Shown here one piece after another: positions 23,563 to 33,849 of a stretch of 64,000 bases of DNA. Each line of letters starts with the position of its first letter. Within the stretch, counting starts at the first letter, position 1. The DNA comes from Apiospora phragmitis. Lineage: Eukaryota; Ascomycota; Sordariomycetes; Amphisphaeriales; Apiosporaceae. A program made the translations under genes and the position numbers. The DNA is taken from assembly GCA_038363925.1 (NCBI GenBank), contig JAQQWL010000004.1, positions 1,674,001-1,738,000 on the forward strand, in the 5' to 3' direction. The notes beneath the pieces were generated by a model. The model was given only the letters and a program-made list of their open reading frames with translations. It ran no database searches and was not told where the DNA came from.

Positions 23563-25344
23563 CGTGGCAAGCAGCCTTGATATCAGAGTTCGACAGCCCC
23601 TCGACGTGTACTACGTCGGAGGTCACTCGATAGACCGTCATCGCTGATCCGGCGGCCCTGGTGTTCTGTGCAACCCAAGATGGATTACGCGGGTTGCACC
23701 AAATCATTAGCTATCGGGAATGTGCTGCTGAAATGTTCAGGCCAGGGAAGGGGCTCAATGTGCTGCATGTTCGTCTTGGAGGTATATTTCTAGTTGAGAG
23801 AGCATAATGCAAATGAGACATTTCCTAGCTGCATCGCGATTCACACGGGAGCTCGCTCGATTAAACCAGCAAGCAGGATATGGTGTTTAGCATCCAGAGT
23901 AGCCAATCAGCCTGTTTCAGGTTATCTCTGGTGCTTTGAATCTCCTCAGTGGTTGGGTATTGTAGGTCTCGGCTAGTTTTCTCTTCCAAACAAAACGCCC
24001 GGCAAATTGCTTGCTTCACCCGGTTTCCTGTAATTTCTTGAAGCTCGCTCCGGCATGCGAAATCATCTCTTTTGGAAGGTCGACCCGGGCTCTCTTTAGC
24101 GAAGTTGCGGCTCTAGAGGACGATCACTACTTCAAATAGGACCAGACGATTCATTACAGGTAAACTATATAGGCCCGAATGACCATGCTTCCAAATTACC
24201 TATATATGACATGATATAAGTGATGGTGCATCTTGGGGATGATAAATGACGGAGCGAGGTTCTCAAAGTAGGAAAATAATGCGAATGACCCCCTTTTAAA
24301 GCAAGACAGGAGAGCCATAAAAGGGATCTGCGTTTAGCGCGAACGCTATAGTGAGTGTACTGTAGGAGCCGGGATTGATGGGAATGAAGCCGGACTCGGC
24401 AATTCGGTCCTTCTGTCCACCAACGGAGATACGGGGCCGGGCGCCGTCGTAATCCCAAGCTAGGAATGCCGGATCCTGTCAGCCAAAGTCCCCGGAGAAT
24501 ACGCATACTACCCCCACGTCTGCTCATGGCCTAACTTGGACATGCATGAACATATTTGTAATATCCACCAGCTTAGAGACCAAGCTAGATCTAAGGAGCG
24601 TCCTTTAGAGAAGCTAAGACTGAGCTAGGGAGTCCTGAAGATGATTCGTAGGGAAATGTAAAACAAGGATCCGAGACGAGAGCCCGACGAAGAATATATG
24701 AAGAATATGACACCACCGCAAGACTTATACGCCTGCAATTGATGGGCCCTTAAAATTCGTGAAGATACAAAATGCCCGGAGGGTTGCCGCCCCGAACAAA
24801 TAGTTTCGAAACAACAACAGAACGAAGACACTGCATAAGAAATCGAGAGTTCCAAAAAGGAGCATACAGACACCCATAGTGAGAGGATTGGTCTGAACCG
24901 AGCAGTAGTCCTTACCAAATTGCCGTCATTGAGTAGGTTGGAACAAGCTACGTAAGTACGCAGTATTGGAAAAGACAGCCGGGGCTCCTTTCAGTCGCCG
25001 GTAGGCGGTCAAGACTAAGTACGATGAACCCGGAGACACGCCGCTCCTTATATGCGTTGAACGACCCGACATCGCACCGAGTATGGGGACAATGGCCTGA
25101 TGGCCAGCAGTGCAGTTCCGAAAACACTAAATCTGGTACCCACATATCGTGATCCAACACCTTCCTATCTCGGGCCAGAGTGATGAGTTGATCCTAAAGG
25201 ATGTGAATCTGGAATTTCTTCCTCTCACGAATGAGTATTGCTGCCGACCGAGAGACAGAGAGATGCAAGGACGTGGATTTCGGATATCTATTTTTGTTTT
25301 ACGTACTGTAACCCGGCTTGGCAAGGCTTGTAGAAACTCAAATC
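23563..25344. other. Intergenic region, secreted protein / SBF transporter
   Basis: No complete gene is seen. One exon-like block on the minus strand (24296-24475) is listed separately. The remainder has only short unremarkable frames. Confidence 0.4.
24296..24475 (-). other. Possible terminal exon or gene relic
   Basis: Reading the minus strand from a CTGACAG acceptor-like site at about 24476, a 59-codon frame runs to TAA. Its codons look coding-like, with a plausible residue mix (AWDYDGARPRISVGG, then GFIPINPGSYSTLTIAF). No start codon or convincing upstream exon was found, and I do not recognise the family. It may be the last exon of a gene whose 5' part is lost or too diverged, or it may be chance. 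Confidence 0.2.
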
Positions 25345-26958
25345 ATGACCGATGTCACGAGGCCCACCGGAAAAACCACGAACGATGAAGAAGGAGATTC
25401 GAAGTTGGGCCGGGTTGCTCGAGCAATAGGGGACTTTTTGCTCAAGAACTGGATTATCTTGGGTTTTGGAATTGCGTGCATTTTGGCATACTTCTTTCCC
25501 AGTAAGGAGCTTCTCTGGTCTTGTGTGCTTCGACCGTCGTGATTGACTAATCGGATGGCTAGATGTGGCGGCCCGGGGCGGTATCATCAGATCCGAGTAC
25601 TCGGTGCTCTATGGGGTGATTGGTCTGATCTTCTTCATCAATGGGATGCAGTTATCGCCCGAAAAGCTGAAACAGCATATTACGAACTGGCGTCTGCATA
25701 TGCTAGTGCAAGGCATCGGCTTTATTACAATACCCATTATCATGTTAAGTACGTCGGTCCAGACCAGTACGATGAACTATGGAAGACTGACCTGGTGGTA
25801 GTACTGATCCATATAATTGTTGCTGCAGGCGGCGTAAGTTCCGGGCTCTTCGATCCTCGAATGTTGATGGGCATGATGGCGGTTAGTGCCATTCCTACCA
25901 CCATAGCATCCAATGTTGTGATGACTAGGAATGCTGGGGGTGATGAAGCTGCTGCCATCATCGAGGTAGTCATCGGCAATGTTTTGGGACCGTTTCTGGC
26001 CCCAGCCCTGATCTACGGATTCCTGCCGGCGGATGCTGCATTCGATCAATGGCGGCCAGCAGCGCCGTCCACGATGGGCCCAATGTACGCACACGTGATG
26101 AAACAGCTTGGGCTGAGTGTGTTATTACCTTTGGCAGTGGGACAGGCATTGAGATGGGCGTGGTCGAAGAAAGTTGAGTGGATATTGCAAACGTTTCGGT
26201 TGGCAAAAGTCTGCTCTCTTGGTATGGTTGTGCTGGTCTGGTCAGTAACCTCCTTTCCCCCTCTTCGAATAAGCGCAGACTTGAAGCACGCATGTTCGTA
26301 CCGTAGCCAAGGCCTTTGTTAACATCTTCGCAGGTCAACGTTTTCAGGGGAATTTAAGACGGGGGCATTCTATCTGCCCTCCAAGTCCTCCATTGCTTTC
26401 AATATTGTCATGAATCTGGTGCTATACGCGGTGTTCACTGTTATTTGCTTCTTTGCGGCGTACCCTCCCCAGTTTCTTACCAAGACCATTAACAATATCG
26501 GTGCTGAGTCCGAGCTTGGACTGCGGCTCCCGCATGTGATGAGGCGTGCTTTAACAGTCAAGCAGCTTCCCAAAGTCGAAGTCATTGCCGTCTGTTTCTG
26601 TGGTGCAGCGAAAACGACCTCGGTCGGTATACCTCTTGCGGAGGCGATGTGGGCTCAGCATGACGACCTGACAAAGTCACTTGTACAAGTGCCTATACTG
26701 CTTTACACGACTGAACAGGTGTTTGTTGCCCAGTTCCTGACCATATTCTTCCGTTGGTGGCTAGAACGAGGAAACAAAACGCCCGGGAACGAGCAATGTA
26801 CTGGCGCAGCCCAACTTGAGGCGGGTTTGGCACCTACAGCGGATGCCAACGGCGGAGATGATTTGTGTGACGACAAACAACAAGAGCCGGCTGAAAAGGC
26901 CCAGCGTTTCGAATTGTCCAACTCCAGCGAGAGTCATGTTTCCAGCAGACCAATTTAG
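25345..26958 (+). CDS. SBF-like (bile-acid:sodium symporter fold) transporter, Rch1/SLC10A7 type
   Basis: Polytopic membrane protein of the SBF family. Fungal Rch1 members dampen calcium influx at the plasma membrane; the substrate here is unproven. Four exons (25345-25501, 25563-25748, 25829-26240, 26334-26958) sum to 1380 nt, or 459 residues, with all phases matching. About ten hydrophobic segments follow a short charged cytosolic N-terminus. Family landmarks are LKNWIILGFGIACILAYFFP in the first helix, FFINGMQLSPEKL, the IPTTIASNVVMTRNAGGDEA crossover motif, and CFCGAAKTTSVGIPLA near the end. The C-terminal 70 residues are hydrophilic. The ATG at 25345 is chosen as the first ATG of the open frame. 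The family is secure and the Rch1 subtype likely. Confidence 0.88.
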
Positions 26959-27610
26959 AGCTATCCGAAAGTGTCAAGATATTACCTAGAGGAAGGATAA
27001 GATACAGCTGAATCAGACAAATACCTACTACAACTGTGAGGCTTCTGTTACTCCCGTCTGTAATAAGGTATCTGCGTTCACGTACTTTTTGGGGGCTCTC
27101 TCTACTATCCTGTTAGATGAGTTCCCAACCCCAATCATGGCCTATCAAAAATATCAACGTGAAGTTGGAGCAAACGCGTGCCAATGCAGGTGATTACTAG
27201 TACTAATGGTAACACCGACGTAACGGGCTTCCCCGCCCTTCCCCATAGAAGCTTCCATTCCTACTAGAATATTCAAGCAGCAACCAATCGAACCAACATG
27301 AACTGATTGTCAATTGGACTTCAAGTTCTCCGGATCCAATGTTATCGTCATTGCAGTAAATCTCGAGAAACAATTTATTATTTCAAGAAGGCAGTGTAAA
27401 CATATAACGTCCGACAGCGTGTGGAAAGCAGAGCAACAACGGACATCGCTCATCTTCACGGTTTCATTCAATCAACAGCTCCCTCCCGTCCCTACGTCAT
27501 TTCTCAACGGCCCCCCGTTTCTACTACTGCGCGTCGCCCGCCAACGCTATCTCTATGGTAGAACTGCAACAAACATACCCGAGGCTGCAATAGTCGACTG
27601 CTCACGCATC
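26959..27610. other. Intergenic region, SBF transporter / GFA-like gene
   Basis: No gene is supported. A CT-rich stretch before 27611 probably belongs to the promoter of the next gene. Confidence 0.45.
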
Positions 27611-28467
27611 ATGAATTCGGACAGGACTCTAAGAGGAAGCTGCCATTGCGGAAGGAATCAGTATGTAGTATCAGTTCCTACCAGCTCCCCTCGAGATTGC
27701 CATATTCTCTTTGATACGGATAATACATCTCAGAGTAAGTGCCCACACCCGACCTAGCCACCTTGCCACAATCCATCGCGTCTCTGATGATTGACGAAGC
27801 CAAGTGCTAAACACCGACATTCTACTCTACAGGAATCTCCGCAGCAACTCCGCTGTCCGCCTTCCTCCGTGTGCCATTGTCCTGGTATCACAGCCGGACG
27901 TTTCCCTTCTTCCCCGACGAGTCTCGATCCTCCATCCGTCGCGTCTACTCCCACCCAACCGAGCAACATGTTATGAGGCAGTTTTGCGGCTTCTGCGGCA
28001 CCCCGTTGTCATACTGGAGCGAGGAGCCGCGCACCGAAGCTGACTACATCCAATTGACTCTTGGTAGTCTACTTGCCCAAGATTTACGTGACCTGGATGA
28101 AATGGGTCTTCTTCCCGATAACGATGGAAACGATAACGATATAGAGGAGATGGACCTGGCTCCCACGGCCCCCGTCACCACCGGCCCGAATGCACCGTTG
28201 CTCGGCCGCGAATTCAGCGGTCTTCCATGGTTTGACAGCATGGTAAGAGGCAGCCAACTGGGTAACCTGCGTACAAGCAGAGGCGCCCGTGAGAGTCGAG
28301 ATGGCCATGTTCGCGTTGAGTGGGAAGTCACTGAATGGACTGGCGATGGCGTTGGTGGTGGTGAGGGCATAGACGATGAATCCGAGAGCTCGAGCTCGGG
28401 CAAACGAAAGCGTGGGGATACAGAACACGACGACGCCCAAGGCGCTGCTAGGGGCAGCGCACACTGA
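27611..28467 (+). CDS. GFA/CENP-V-domain protein with reduced zinc-site motif
   Basis: Two exons, 27611-27734 and 27833-28467 (intron donor GTAAGT, acceptor CTACAG), give 252 residues. The Mss4-like GFA/CENP-V fold is suggested by GSCHCGRNQY at the N-terminus and by FCGFCGTPLSYW around residues 100-110, two of the usual zinc-ligand pairs. The middle Cys-rich motif of canonical GFA proteins (CxC-xx-C) appears as DCHILFDTDNTSQ, keeping one Cys, so the catalytic-type zinc site may be lost. The C-terminal 120 residues are acidic and low complexity with a terminal basic KRKRG, possibly a nuclear signal. Bacterial relatives act on glutathione adducts, but no reaction can be assigned here. The domain call is moderately sure. 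Confidence 0.75.
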
Positions 28468-30235
28468 TCTGTGACTGTTGTTGAGCGAGGCTGGGTCTGA
28501 AGGACCGGCGAACCGCTACTGGGTACGAAGTATAATATTGCTTGCTATACCTGGGAGCCAGGCTGGCCACAGCTCACAGCGCCTGCATTTCGCTTGGAAC
28601 GCCTCGCCGTCCATAGACCAGGTCTATTCAAAGGCGAACGAATGTTACGTACAATAGCCGATACGTTGATTGCTTTGAAAAATCGATGTGCAGTGTGAGT
28701 TTTAGGGATAGAGAAGAGGGCAACACACCCGAACATCCGATATTAGACGCAATTGCATTGTGTAGGGACAAGTGCAGTATGGGAGAGAATGCTGCTGCAG
28801 TCATGGCATGACCTAATGAACTGGACAAACATGCTGTGTGGTTCGACAGCTGTATGTATGTACGTTGCAGCTTACATAGCCGTTATTTGGACGGGCATCA
28901 GAGATATTTCCCGCACGTATCAAGTATAAAATCGAGTTTCTCATGATCAACTTTGGGGTTTTGATTCGCCCTGAGCTTCTGACATATGTCTTGCCAATCA
29001 GGGCGTACATATGTAGGTCTGGTAACACATACCTAGTAGTACGAGTCCTAAGGTGATGCAGGGTCTACTAGTATGGCACGGCGGGCGGGATGGTTCTTCA
29101 ATTCCGAACGGGACGGGAATGCACAATATAACACGCACAGCAGGCGCGACGGGCTGGAGTAGGTGATAGGTGCTCGCTTCGTGTACCCAGCCACCTACTT
29201 ACATAGTCACTACTGACTGGCAGCCCGCATAAGGCTTGACCGGGCTTTGCGAGCCGGCCGGGCGAGATGGCGAGATGGTGTGTTGGAACGGAAAAGCGAT
29301 TGCTGTTATGTCGCATGTAAGCTGGGCAAGCAGCAACTACATACTCAATAGGAAACGGCGATCGTCCTTTCCTTAGCGTCTTGTGTGCCTGCTGGGTGTC
29401 GTGACCATTCAGCCACCTACCCGAAGTTTTGACGACGGTTAACCTGCACATCGCCGCTTTCCATTCGGAGACACGGCCCGCCCTTCAGATTCCCCAACAC
29501 TGGAAAAGATGGAGCACCGTTCAACCAACGAAACCCGGCTTGGAGGGCAGTAGAGGTGAGAGGGGTCAATGTTCAATAGTCCACGCCTGTCAGTTGCCTG
29601 GTAAGCCCGTCCTCACTGTACCTATCCGACCCTAGTGCCGTCCTGGCTGTCCTCGTCTCGTTCGTTCGTTCGCCCCAGTGAGGTGAGAGACGGGACGAAC
29701 GAGACTCGAATTGGATTGGGCTGGAACACTGGATCAAGGACGAGATGGAGGACCCTCCGAATCCAATACGACGAATACCTACTAAATTTACCCCGCCGCG
29801 GGGGATCACTCGTTACAGGTATGGGCTTTGGGGGTAATAGCCATTGATCGTGCACGACATCTCGGTCGTCACGGTCCGAAGTCGAGAATTAGGTAAAGGT
29901 TCGTCCAAAACGGCCTGGAAATAAAACCATCCCTACACACGAGGCTGTTCGATTATTATTATAAGAAGGCCATGGTTATCTCTGCGAAGTAGTAGTTCTA
30001 CTTTGTCTCTCTCTCTCTCTCTGTTCGATGTTCCTGGTATCTCCCTCATCCTCGTCCTCTTCTTACTCGATTGGGCCTTTTCTCTGAAGGTCGTACCCGG
30101 TCTTGGCAGGCGCCTCAAAACAAATATCCATATTGACCCCAACCGACATCGAGCCTCTAGAAGCCAGAGCTCTCAGAATAGCCTAGATACCCGGTCATCT
30201 CCTGTTTGGTCTACCGTCTTATCTACTGTTCCACA
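28468..30235. other. Intergenic region, GFA-like / beta-glucosidase
   Basis: About 1.8 kb without a supported gene. It contains an inverted repeat at 29655-29705 (listed) and a CT dinucleotide stretch near 30005-30023 in the probable leader of the next gene. Confidence 0.4.
29655..29705. repeat. Inverted repeat with 11-nt perfect arms
   Basis: GTCTCGTTCGT at 29655-29665 is the exact reverse complement of ACGAACGAGAC at 29695-29705, with a 29-nt spacer. It could fold as a hairpin or bind a dimeric factor. It lies about 530 nt before the beta-glucosidase start and has no terminator-like T run. Confidence 0.5.
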
Positions 30236-31780
30236 ATGTCTCTTCCCGCCGATTTCAAGTGGGGGTTCGCAACAGCTGCGTGAGTAGTCACAGTCTCATT
30301 CGGCCTCACCCTAGGTCTTTATACTTACCTCATGACCTTGCATCATGAACAAGACTTGGAGTTGGAGGCTGACCTGCGCCCTTCCTGATTCAGCTACCAG
30401 ATTGAAGGGGCTACCAAAGCTGATGGCCGTGGACCTTCCATCTGGGACACCTTCTGCAAGATCGAAGGCAAGACTGCAGGCGGGGCCCATGGAGATACCG
30501 CCTGTGATTCGTACAACCGGACTGGCGAGGACATCGCGCTCTTGAAGCAGCTTAGATCCAAATGCTACCGGTTTTCTCTGTCGTGGTCTCGCATCATCCC
30601 ACTTGGTGGCCGGAATGACCCCGTCAACCAGAAAGGGCTCGACCACTACAGACAGTTCGTCGACGATCTTCTGGAGGCGGGCATTGAGCCATTTATAACC
30701 CTGTACCACTGGGACCTTCCTGATGAGCTCGACAAACGATATGGCGGTCTCTTGAACAGGACCGAGTTCCCACTCGACTTTGAGAATTACGCCCGCGTTG
30801 TCTTCAAGGCAATTCCCAAGTGCAAGAACTGGATCACGTTCAACGAGCCCTGGTGCAGTTCTGTCCTGGGCTACAACAGTGGCTACTTCGCACCGGGCCA
30901 CACTTCGGATCGCACCAAGTCTGCGGTTGGAGACAGCACCCGCGAGCAATGGATCGTTGGACACAACTGTCTTGTAGCTCACGGCCGCGCTGTCAAGGTG
31001 TACCGAGAAGAGTTCAAGCCTACAGACAAAGGCCAAATCGGCATTACGCTCAACGGAGATGGCACGTACCCATGGGACCCGGAGGACCCTGCTGACGTCG
31101 AGGCCGCCGATCGCAAGATCGAGTTCGCCATCTCGTGGTTCGCGGACCCCATTTACTTCGGCAAATACCCCGACTCTATGCTGAAGCAGCTCGGGGACCG
31201 TCTGCCCACCTTCACCGAAGAGGAGCGCTCTCTCGTCCAAGGGTCTAACGACTTCTACGGCATGAACCACTACACTGCCAACTACGTCAAGCACAAGACT
31301 GGTACTCCTCCCGACGATGATATCCTCGGTAACTTGGAGTGTCTCTTCTATTCGAAGAGCGGCGAGTGTATTGGCCCGGAAACCCAGAGCTTCTGGCTGC
31401 GACCGAACGCGCAAGGTTTCCGTAACCTTATCAACTGGCTCAGCAAGCGCTACGACTACCCAGATATCTACGTAACGGAAAGCGGTACAAGCATCAAAGG
31501 CGAAGATGATCTGCCCATGGACAAGATGCTGGAGGATGATTTCAGAGTAAAGTATTTCGATGATTACGTCAGGGCAATGGCGAAGGCTGTGTCCGAAGAT
31601 GGCTGCAAAGTCAAGGGCTACATGGCTTGGTCTCTCATGGACAACTTTGAGTGGGCTGAGGGTTATGAGACGAGATTTGGCTGCACCTACGTAGACTATG
31701 ACCATGGCCAAACGCGAACCCCTAAGAAGAGTGCAGAGGAGATGTGGAAACTCTTCGAAGATGTCATGGAGAAGAACTAA
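30236..31780 (+). CDS. GH1 beta-glucosidase, intracellular type
   Basis: Glycoside hydrolase family 1 enzyme that hydrolyses beta-1,4-linked glucosides such as cellobiose with retention. Exon 1 (30236-30279, MSLPADFKWGFATAA) and exon 2 (30394-31780) join through a 114-nt intron (donor GTGAGT, acceptor TTCAG) to 476 residues, the normal GH1 length. The acid/base motif is TFNEPW (Glu about 166) and the nucleophile motif is YVTESG (Glu about 377). The latter is usually TENG, so Ser replaces Asn next to the nucleophile. The N-terminus begins directly with the barrel and lacks a signal peptide, as in Trichoderma Bgl2-type cytosolic enzymes. It probably processes imported cellobiose and can matter for cellulase induction. 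The whole barrel seems intact. Confidence 0.95.
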
Positions 31781-32109
31781 GCGATCTTGTCAATGCTTGG
31801 GTGTCTTAACACTCAAGTGGTTGGGCACATTTTTTATGAAATCTGGACTCATCAATCTTCCATAATCCCTTTGCGCTTAAGTATGCCTGCAGCTCCAACG
31901 TATACCTACCTGTCTTCCATGGGAGTTTCGGCGATTCGCTGTTTGATTTGCAGAATTCGCGCGCGGCTAATTACTATACAGTTGAATCGTCGATTCTGCC
32001 TGGGGCCAATCACGGTCCTTATGGCCGCACGAGATGACTGGGACCTAAATCGGGTTTGGCGCCTGTAGTAGCGCGAAACGCACTGCTCTGCTGGCACTGA
32101 AACGGCGGA
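31781..32109. other. Intergenic region, beta-glucosidase / first HET relic
   Basis: 3' flank of the beta-glucosidase gene. No gene is supported. Confidence 0.4.
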
Positions 32110-33324
32110 CAGGCCACAAGTACCGTAATTTCCAGGAAGTGCGACAATGGGCTTCCGAGGGATGCTGGCTGTGCCAGTGTGTCCTGTCTGCCACTCGATT
32201 ATGGGTCGACGACTTCACTGGAGAGGCGGAGAAGCTCAAGCAGTTGGTCATTCGCTTCGATACTCAAAGGTTCACAGTAAGGGGCCAGGCGAACCTCCCG
32301 ATGATCCAAGTATATGCGCCCCTTGGTAAGCAGCCAATTTCGTCGAGAAAAGCAAGCCAGGATTAGCTGGTTGGATAATAAGGAGAGCCCCGAATACATC
32401 GAGTGACAGTTCCTGATAAGGAACTACCGCCTGCAGCTGGATCTGGGTCGACTTCATGTGCATCATACAGACGGCAAGCAGGATTGGGCCAGAGAGACCG
32501 CCAAGATGAGTACGGTCTATAGAAATGGACTTGTGACCATCATTGCGAGCTCGGCTGCTTGTTGTGACGAGGGTTTCCTTGATAAAGTACGGAAAATGTC
32601 TGTACTTCTAGGCGTCTATGACTGGGGTCATCACCGAGGCGGCCCGCAATCCCATGACTGTCACTATAACAAATGGCTGAATCCAGTTGACTTTAGAGGT
32701 TGGACCTTGCAGGAGAGAGTGCTATCTACGCGGCTTCTGTGCTTTGCGTCAGACGAAGTCCAGTTCAGCTACCACGAGAGCAGGGCCTGCGAATGTGGAC
32801 AGCAGCTGATGGGGGACATGTATACTGCGAGAGAGCCAGAGGAACAGTGGTTCTCCACGGTGCGGGAGTACTCGCGCCGTAGCCTCACGAAGCAGAGTGA
32901 CGTCACTGTAGCCTTCAAAGGTATACAACACGCGGCCGCCGCTAAGGTTCAGGAGGCGACCTGTGTATCCATGATCTGGCTGCAGCCAACGATGACACCC
33001 TTCACAGCGAGAAGCCTGCTGTGGTACAGATATGGCTATGAGGAGGTCGCGGCATATTTCCCGAAAGATCTCGCTGTGCCGAGCTACTCCTGGACTTCAC
33101 TCAAGGGGGAGTTTGTACACTCGTCTTCGAGCCAGTTCCAAGGCGCCAAGTTTCCGACGAAATGCCTTGGCTTTGATGCTGAGGATATCAAAAGTAAAGA
33201 CCTGGATGGGACAAGTATTAGGCTTCTAGGGATGGAGTCCGTAAATTGGTATAAGGAGAACCATGCTGCTGGAACCAACTACCCCGACAAACAGACTGAT
33301 CCGGTCAGCCAGCATCGACTTTAA
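32110..33324 (+). pseudogene. HET-domain gene relic, copy 1 (internal deletion and frameshift)
   Basis: Remnant of a heterokaryon-incompatibility (HET) gene; such proteins trigger cell death on fusion of unlike strains. The 5' block (about 32110-32325) reads as a HET N-terminal region (FQEVRQWASEGCWLC, then RFTVRGQANLPMIQVY) up to a donor-like GTAAGC at 32326. The segment that should carry the diagnostic YxALSYCWG motif is gone: only about 111 nt separate this point from WIWVDFMCIIQ, against about 480 nt in copy 2. At about 32470 one base is missing, because IWVDFMCIIQ lies in a different frame from DGKQDWARETAKM. The 288-codon 3' frame keeps RGWTLQERVLSTRLLCF, the third conserved HET block, and a CECGQ motif. 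A short intact-looking protein from 32458 is possible but would lack most of the HET fold. Confidence 0.75.
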
Positions 33325-33849
33325 CCAGCAATCAGAAATACTTGACTTCAACGTTAGTCACCAGAAATGATCTCCATGTTAAACGTTTCCTGCATACTTG
33401 CAAATGCCTAGCCTACCCAGGGCAGCAAGCCACGAATTGGAGGATTTGATTGGGTAGGTGATGGCCGAATTGGATATTTTAAGCGCCGAGGCAGGGGCAC
33501 AGCAAATCAAGCTGATCAGTATCCCACACGAAACCCAAGAGGGCGGTAACAGTGTTTCATCGACTTCACGGTTTATTTTGTCTTATGAGAACCACCTTCG
33601 GATGAGTTGAGTTACACAGACTCCTAGAATATCATGTTTTATTGAGAATTTAGAAAGAATTGGCCACGTCCTCGGCGCTCGCAACTACACGCTTTTATTA
33701 TGTGGGACTTCCGCTTACAAGGTCCATTCACGATACAGCGATTTTGGTTAATCCTCGCTGGTGTATTATCCGGGAGTGGCGAGCTGACAAGCGAAAGATG
33801 GAAGCCGGTGGTACAAATCGCAGGCACTACGCCCACAGCAACACCAAGC
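33325..33849. other. Spacer between the two HET relics
   Basis: No gene is supported. Short frames run into the decayed 5' part of copy 2. Confidence 0.4.

Noticed and set aside
30311..31711. 466-codon open frame on the minus strand
   Set aside because: It lies wholly antisense to the well-supported GH1 beta-glucosidase. Such long antisense frames follow from the codon bias of the real gene, and no domain is seen in it.
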